NCBI RefSeq assembly: GCF_001418205.1
Contig: NZ_LIQF01000004.1
Location: 62,001-126,000 of the forward strand
From: Marinomonas fungiae
Lineage (GTDB): Bacteria > Pseudomonadota > Gammaproteobacteria > Pseudomonadales > Marinomonadaceae
DNA length: 64,000 nucleotides
Reading direction: 5' to 3'
The notes under the pieces are model-generated. The model did no database searches and had not been told where the DNA came from. It saw only the letters and a program-made list of their open reading frames with translations. Below, piece by piece: positions 61,054 through 64,000 of the stretch. The position numbers and the translations under genes were made by a program. Each line of letters starts with the position of its first letter. Position 1 is the stretch's first letter.

Positions 61054-61452
61054 ATGAAAAAAACGGATTTAAGTATCAGTAACCACATTGAGGCTAAATT
61101 TGATCGTGGTGATGTGTTTTCCGATAAATGCCCTTCACGGGAAATATTACGACATGTGACGGGCCGTTGGGGCATGCTGGTGTTTGTCGCATTGCGTGGT
61201 GGTACACCAAAACGTTTTAGTGAACTGCGCCGTACCATTAAAGGTGTCAGTGAAAAGATGCTGGCACAAACGCTACAGCAATTAGAAGGCGATGGTTTTA
61301 TAAAACGGATTGTCTATCCTGTGGTGCCGCCTCATGTGGAATACGAGTTGACGCCATTGGGCCTAGAGTTTGGTCAGCGGGTAATTGATTTGGTCGGTTG
61401 GTTAGAAGATAACTTGCTTGAGATTCTGGATCAGCAACAAGCTTCAGCGTAA
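61054..61452 (+). CDS. qorR: HxlR-family redox regulator QorR (YtfH-like)
   Basis: Winged-helix regulator of 132 residues. CPSREILRHVTGRWGMLVFVALR contains the single N-terminal Cys that senses oxidants in QorR-type HxlR proteins. GVSEKMLAQTLQQLEGDGF is the recognition region, and YPVVPPHVEYELTPLG is the wing. It is divergent from qorB with an 86-base gap, the likely operator region (AT-rich, with GTACGTAC at 61034). Repression of qorB relieved by oxidation is inferred from the family. Confidence 0.9.
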   Translation: MKKTDLSISNHIEAKFDRGDVFSDKCPSREILRHVTGRWGMLVFVALRGGTPKRFSELRRTIKGVSEKMLAQTLQQLEGDGFIKRIVYPVVPPHVEYELTPLGLEFGQRVIDLVGWLEDNLLEILDQQQASA

Positions 61453-61498
61453 AGCTACTACTTTGCTGCACGAGCTGTGCAGCAAAGTGAGTGTGGGC

Positions 61499-62056
61499 TT
61501 ACTGATATTTGTGTAGCGTAGCGATGGCAAAGGCAGCTAGGTCGGTGTAGACATCAAAGTAGAAATCGATTTCCTTGTACTGAGTATCACGGCCTTTCCC
61601 CGTTAACACCAATACCGGTGCGCAGCCACGAGCATGGCCTGCTTGTAGATCACGTAGCGAATCTCCCACCATAATGGCTGGGGCTTGAGTGAAGTCGACG
61701 CCCAGTTTTGCTTCAATGGCTTCGATCATACCGCTCTTTGGTTTACGGCAGTTACAAGCATCATCAGGGCCGTGTGGGCAGTATTCAATCCCTTCAATGT
61801 GACCGCCCTCTGCCGTCAGTAAGCTTTGCATCTTATCGTGCATGGCATGCAGAGTCGCCTCGTCGTAATAGCCGCGCGCGATCCCCGATTGGTTGGTCGC
61901 AATAAATATCTGAAAGCCTGCTTTGCTCAGCGCGGCCATGGCTTTAATGCTGCCCGGCAGCGGGATCCATTCATCAACGGATTTTACGTAGGCGTCGGAA
62001 TCTTGGTTGATGACGCCATCACGATCGAGAATGATAACGGGCTTGTTATTCGCCAT
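61499..62056 (-). CDS. gmhB: D-glycero-beta-D-manno-heptose-1,7-bisphosphate 7-phosphatase GmhB
   Basis: HAD phosphatase of LPS heptose synthesis, 185 residues. Catalytic motif DRDGVINQDSDAYVKS gives the two Asp. ATNQSGIARGYY follows, and the zinc site is CPHGPDDACNCRKP. MVGDSLRDLQAG is the C-terminal HAD motif. Start at MANNKPV (62056) with GAGGTAG upstream; 46 further upstream codons are not conserved. It is divergent from the acyltransferase gene, and a parS-like site lies between them. Confidence 0.93.
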   Translation of the reverse strand: MANNKPVIILDRDGVINQDSDAYVKSVDEWIPLPGSIKAMAALSKAGFQIFIATNQSGIARGYYDEATLHAMHDKMQSLLTAEGGHIEGIEYCPHGPDDACNCRKPKSGMIEAIEAKLGVDFTQAPAIMVGDSLRDLQAGHARGCAPVLVLTGKGRDTQYKEIDFYFDVYTDLAAFAIATLHKYQ

Positions 62057-62126
62057 AAAAGTGTCTACCTCAGATAAATGAACTGCATTAAGTGGTAGTA
62101 TAATGGTTTCAGGTTGGCTTGGGTGA

Positions 62127-62142
62127 GTTTTCACGTGAAACA
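62127..62142. other. parS-like ParB-binding site
   Basis: GTTTTCACGTGAAACA matches 14 of 16 positions of the parS consensus TGTTTCACGTGAAACA, with the inner 12 bases a perfect palindrome. It lies between gmhB and the acyltransferase gene, about 19 kb from parAB and 9 kb from DnaA-box cluster 2. Such a site near the origin fits ParB loading. Confidence 0.75.
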
Positions 62143-62207
62143 ATACGCGACTTTGCCCCTGCATTTTTACAGCCAATGATCTTGTGTGAACCAATTAAGT
62201 AGGTGTT

Positions 62208-63110
62208 ATGTCCGATCAAGTTTCCACCTCGCCAATGACGAAGTTTATTAAGACCATGGGGAAATTGCCGTTCCCATTCGTTCGCTCTATGGGGCGCTTT
62301 GCTGGGTTATTGGGACTGCGTTTTGATCGTCGCACACGCCGTGCTATCGATCGTAACCTAGAGCTTTGTCTACCGCACTTAGATAAAGAACAGCGTGTTC
62401 GCTTGCGTAATAGCCGCCTGCAGCACATGGGGCAAACCTTTGCGGAAATGGGTCATCTATGGACTCGTGATGTGAAGTTCATTCTTGATCTGTGTTACGA
62501 AGGTGAAGGCGCACAAGCGTTAAGAGAAGCGGTACAAGGCAAAGGTGGTGTCATTGTTTTAGCACCGCATATTGGCAACTGGGAAGCCGTCAATGTTTTT
62601 GTCAGCTCGATTCGCCCAATGACAGCCATGTATCGTCCTAATAAAGATGAAAGTCTGGATGCGTTTATTTTGGAAGCTCGCAACCGTGCTGGTGGTGAGC
62701 TGGTACCGACCAATCGTCGAGGCGTTATGCAAATCGTTAAAGCGTTAAATGCTGACGGTGTGGTGGGTATGTTGCCAGATCAGGTGCCGCAGCAAGGCAG
62801 TGGTGAGTTTGCCCCCTTCTTTGGTCACCAAGCGTATACCATGACCTTAGCCAGTCAGTTGGCTCTGAAAACGGGTGCGAAGGCGTTTGTGGTGGGCTGT
62901 ATTCAAACTAAGAAAGGTTTTGAAGTGACTGCCTTTGAAGTGGACCAGCGCTTCTACGAGGAAGATCCAGAGACATCCCTCACCGGCCTAAATGCTTCGA
63001 TTGAGCAACTCGTACAACGCGCACCGGGCCAATACCAGTGGGAATATAAACGTTTTAAAGTACAACCCCATGGGGCGTTAAATCCTTATAAAGAACATGA
63101 CCATATCTAA
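62208..63110 (+). CDS. LpxL/HtrB-type lysophospholipid acyltransferase
   Basis: Inner-membrane acyltransferase of 300 residues in the LpxL (lipid A late acyltransferase) family. The catalytic H-x4-E motif is in APHIGNWEAVNVF near residue 122. Following blocks are MTAMYRPNKDESLDAFI, VPTNRRGVMQIVKAL and MLPDQVPQQGSGEFAPFFG. Its companion gmhB also serves LPS. Some relatives act on ornithine lipids or other acceptors, so lipid A is not certain. Confidence 0.87.
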   Translation: MSDQVSTSPMTKFIKTMGKLPFPFVRSMGRFAGLLGLRFDRRTRRAIDRNLELCLPHLDKEQRVRLRNSRLQHMGQTFAEMGHLWTRDVKFILDLCYEGEGAQALREAVQGKGGVIVLAPHIGNWEAVNVFVSSIRPMTAMYRPNKDESLDAFILEARNRAGGELVPTNRRGVMQIVKALNADGVVGMLPDQVPQQGSGEFAPFFGHQAYTMTLASQLALKTGAKAFVVGCIQTKKGFEVTAFEVDQRFYEEDPETSLTGLNASIEQLVQRAPGQYQWEYKRFKVQPHGALNPYKEHDHI

Positions 63111-63139
63111 TCCTTGTTCTAGCTAGGCACACGAAATAG

Positions 63140-63171
63140 AAAAAGGGGCGACATTCAGTTAGCCCCTTTTT
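63140..63171. terminator. Bidirectional terminator between acyltransferase and ybaK
   Basis: AAAAGGGGC (63141-63149) and GCCCCTTTT (63162-63170) form a 9-bp perfect stem with T-runs on both exits. Confidence 0.92.
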
Positions 63172-63173
63172 CG

Positions 63174-63644
63174 TTATTGCTCGGCAATATCTGAAAACAC
63201 GGTTTGCCGACAGACGGCGGCCAAATCCTGTGGCGCCAGTCCGATATCAAAGCCGCGTTTACCGCCGCTGACATAGATCTTAGCCAGTGATTCGGCACTG
63301 CTATCAATCACCGTCACTAAGGCTTTTTTCTGCCCCACAGGGCTGATGCCGCCAACGATATATCCCGTTAAACGCTCCGCGTCTTTGGGCTCTGTCATAC
63401 GTAGCTTTTTCACTTTCAGTGCGGCCGCAGTACGCTTTAAATTGAGCTTGCCTGTTACTGGCACAATCGCAACGAATACGTCTTTATCATCTGTAACCAA
63501 TAAAGTCTTAAAGACTTCTTCCGGTGCAAGACCAAGCTTTTCGGCAGCTTCCTGACCAAAGTTCTGACAGTTTGGATCGTGATCGTATTCATGCTGAGTG
63601 AAAGCAATCTTGCGTTTTTTGAGCGTTTGCGTAGCCGGTGTCAT
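63174..63644 (-). CDS. ybaK: Cys-tRNA(Pro) deacylase YbaK/EbsC
   Basis: Trans-editing enzyme hydrolysing Cys-tRNA(Pro) made by mistake by prolyl-tRNA synthetase, 156 residues. It begins MTPATQTLKKRKIAFTQHEY. The YbaK motifs LGLAPEEVFKTLLV, KVKKLRMTEPKDAERLTGYIVGGISP (with conserved Lys and GxxxP) and GKRGFDIGLAP are present. Start 63644 with AAGGAA upstream. It is 11 bases after trkH on the same strand, apparently one transcript. Confidence 0.92.
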   Translation of the reverse strand: MTPATQTLKKRKIAFTQHEYDHDPNCQNFGQEAAEKLGLAPEEVFKTLLVTDDKDVFVAIVPVTGKLNLKRTAAALKVKKLRMTEPKDAERLTGYIVGGISPVGQKKALVTVIDSSAESLAKIYVSGGKRGFDIGLAPQDLAAVCRQTVFSDIAEQ

Positions 63645-63655
63645 TGAGTCTTTCC

Positions 63656-64000
63656 TTACTTCTGCCAGAACATTGGAGTGAATAATACCAACAAGGTGAA
63701 GACTTCTAAACGCCCAAGCAACATGGCAAAACACAGCATCCATTTTGATGGGTCATTAATCGAGGCGAAGTTTGCTGCTACTTCTCCTAGACCTGGCCCT
63801 AAGTTGTTTAGCGTTGCAGCTACTGCTGACCAAGCCGTCACTTGGTCAATGCCGGTGGCCATCAAACCAATCATTAGGATCACGTACACCAACAAGTAAG
63901 CTGAGAAGAAGCCCCAAACGGCAGACACCACTCGCTCTTGAATCGCTTTTCCTCCAACCTTAACGGGAATCACTGCGTTGGGGTGTACCAGACGTTGAAT
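63656..64000 (-). CDS. trkH: TrkH potassium uptake protein, 3' end only
   Basis: C-terminal 114 residues of a Trk/Ktr potassium-transport membrane subunit; the gene runs beyond the window. MATGIDQVTAWSAVAATLNN, then LGPGLGEVAANFASINDPSK, and MLLGRLEVFTLLVLFTPMFW are the last pore-loop and terminal helix of TrkH. GPGLG is the selectivity-filter repeat of the fourth pore segment. It is upstream of ybaK on the same strand. Confidence 0.93.
   Translation of the reverse strand: MQRLVHPNAVIPVKVGGKAIQERVVSAVWGFFSAYLLVYVILMIGLMATGIDQVTAWSAVAATLNNLGPGLGEVAANFASINDPSKWMLCFAMLLGRLEVFTLLVLFTPMFWQK

Overview
This 64 kb window looks like the replication-origin region of a marine gammaproteobacterium. The best guess is an Oceanospirillales member close to Marinomonas. 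That guess rests on gene order (atp operon - parBA - rsmG - mnmG - mnmE - yidC - rnpA - rpmH - dnaA - dnaN - recF - gyrB), moderate GC, TRAP transport genes and an acrylate-type acuR-acuI pair. It is an inference without a database search.

Layout. 0-15 kb is nutrient uptake and amino-acid catabolism. It holds a Pho-type PstS phosphate-binding protein, a DctQ-DctM TRAP permease without an adjacent binding protein, a quinone reductase, an AraC regulator, a bifunctional PutA whose C-terminal domain is a separate gene, a PAS-GGDEF diguanylate cyclase, and three tandem TakP-like TRAP binding lipoproteins with matching promoters. 15-31 kb is mixed: a Gfo/Idh/MocA oxidoreductase, a DUF808 membrane protein, an orphan AT-rich gene between hairpin repeats, uvrD, aspC, a DsbA-like protein, a MocR regulator, and the csdA-csdE and tcdA (csdL) genes separated by a small AT-rich accessory patch, a LysE exporter and an AraC regulator. 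31-34 kb has a TrmB-like regulator and a PrpE-type acyl-CoA synthetase.

34-60 kb is the origin core. The atp operon reads on the minus strand and carries two atpC genes, the second beyond a terminator. parB-parA-rsmG-mnmG follow. Two AT-rich DnaA-box clusters (46.2-46.8 kb and 52.4-52.9 kb) flank acuR-acuI-mnmE-yidC-rnpA-rpmH, and dnaA-dnaN-recF-gyrB read on the plus strand. 59-64 kb carries a Fur-box-linked FhuF-like reductase, the qorB/qorR pair, gmhB, an LpxL-type acyltransferase, a parS-like site, ybaK and the 3' end of trkH.

How it fits together. The origin genes supply initiation (DnaA), the sliding clamp (DnaN), gap repair (RecF), supercoiling (GyrB) and segregation (ParAB plus the parS-like site). 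AcuI and PrpE could together handle acryloyl-, 3-hydroxypropionyl- or propionyl-CoA chemistry arising from DMSP or acrylate. AcuR has a clear palindromic operator over its own promoter, and prpE has a FadR/GntR-type palindrome. The most unusual observations are the split PutA, the duplicated atpC, the acrylate module inside the origin region, the mosaic TRAP binding-protein family with an orphan permease, a -1 frameshift candidate at 28.16 kb, and a 90-bp three-way-junction element at 31.0 kb. I found no tRNA, rRNA, CRISPR array, prophage or complete insertion sequence.
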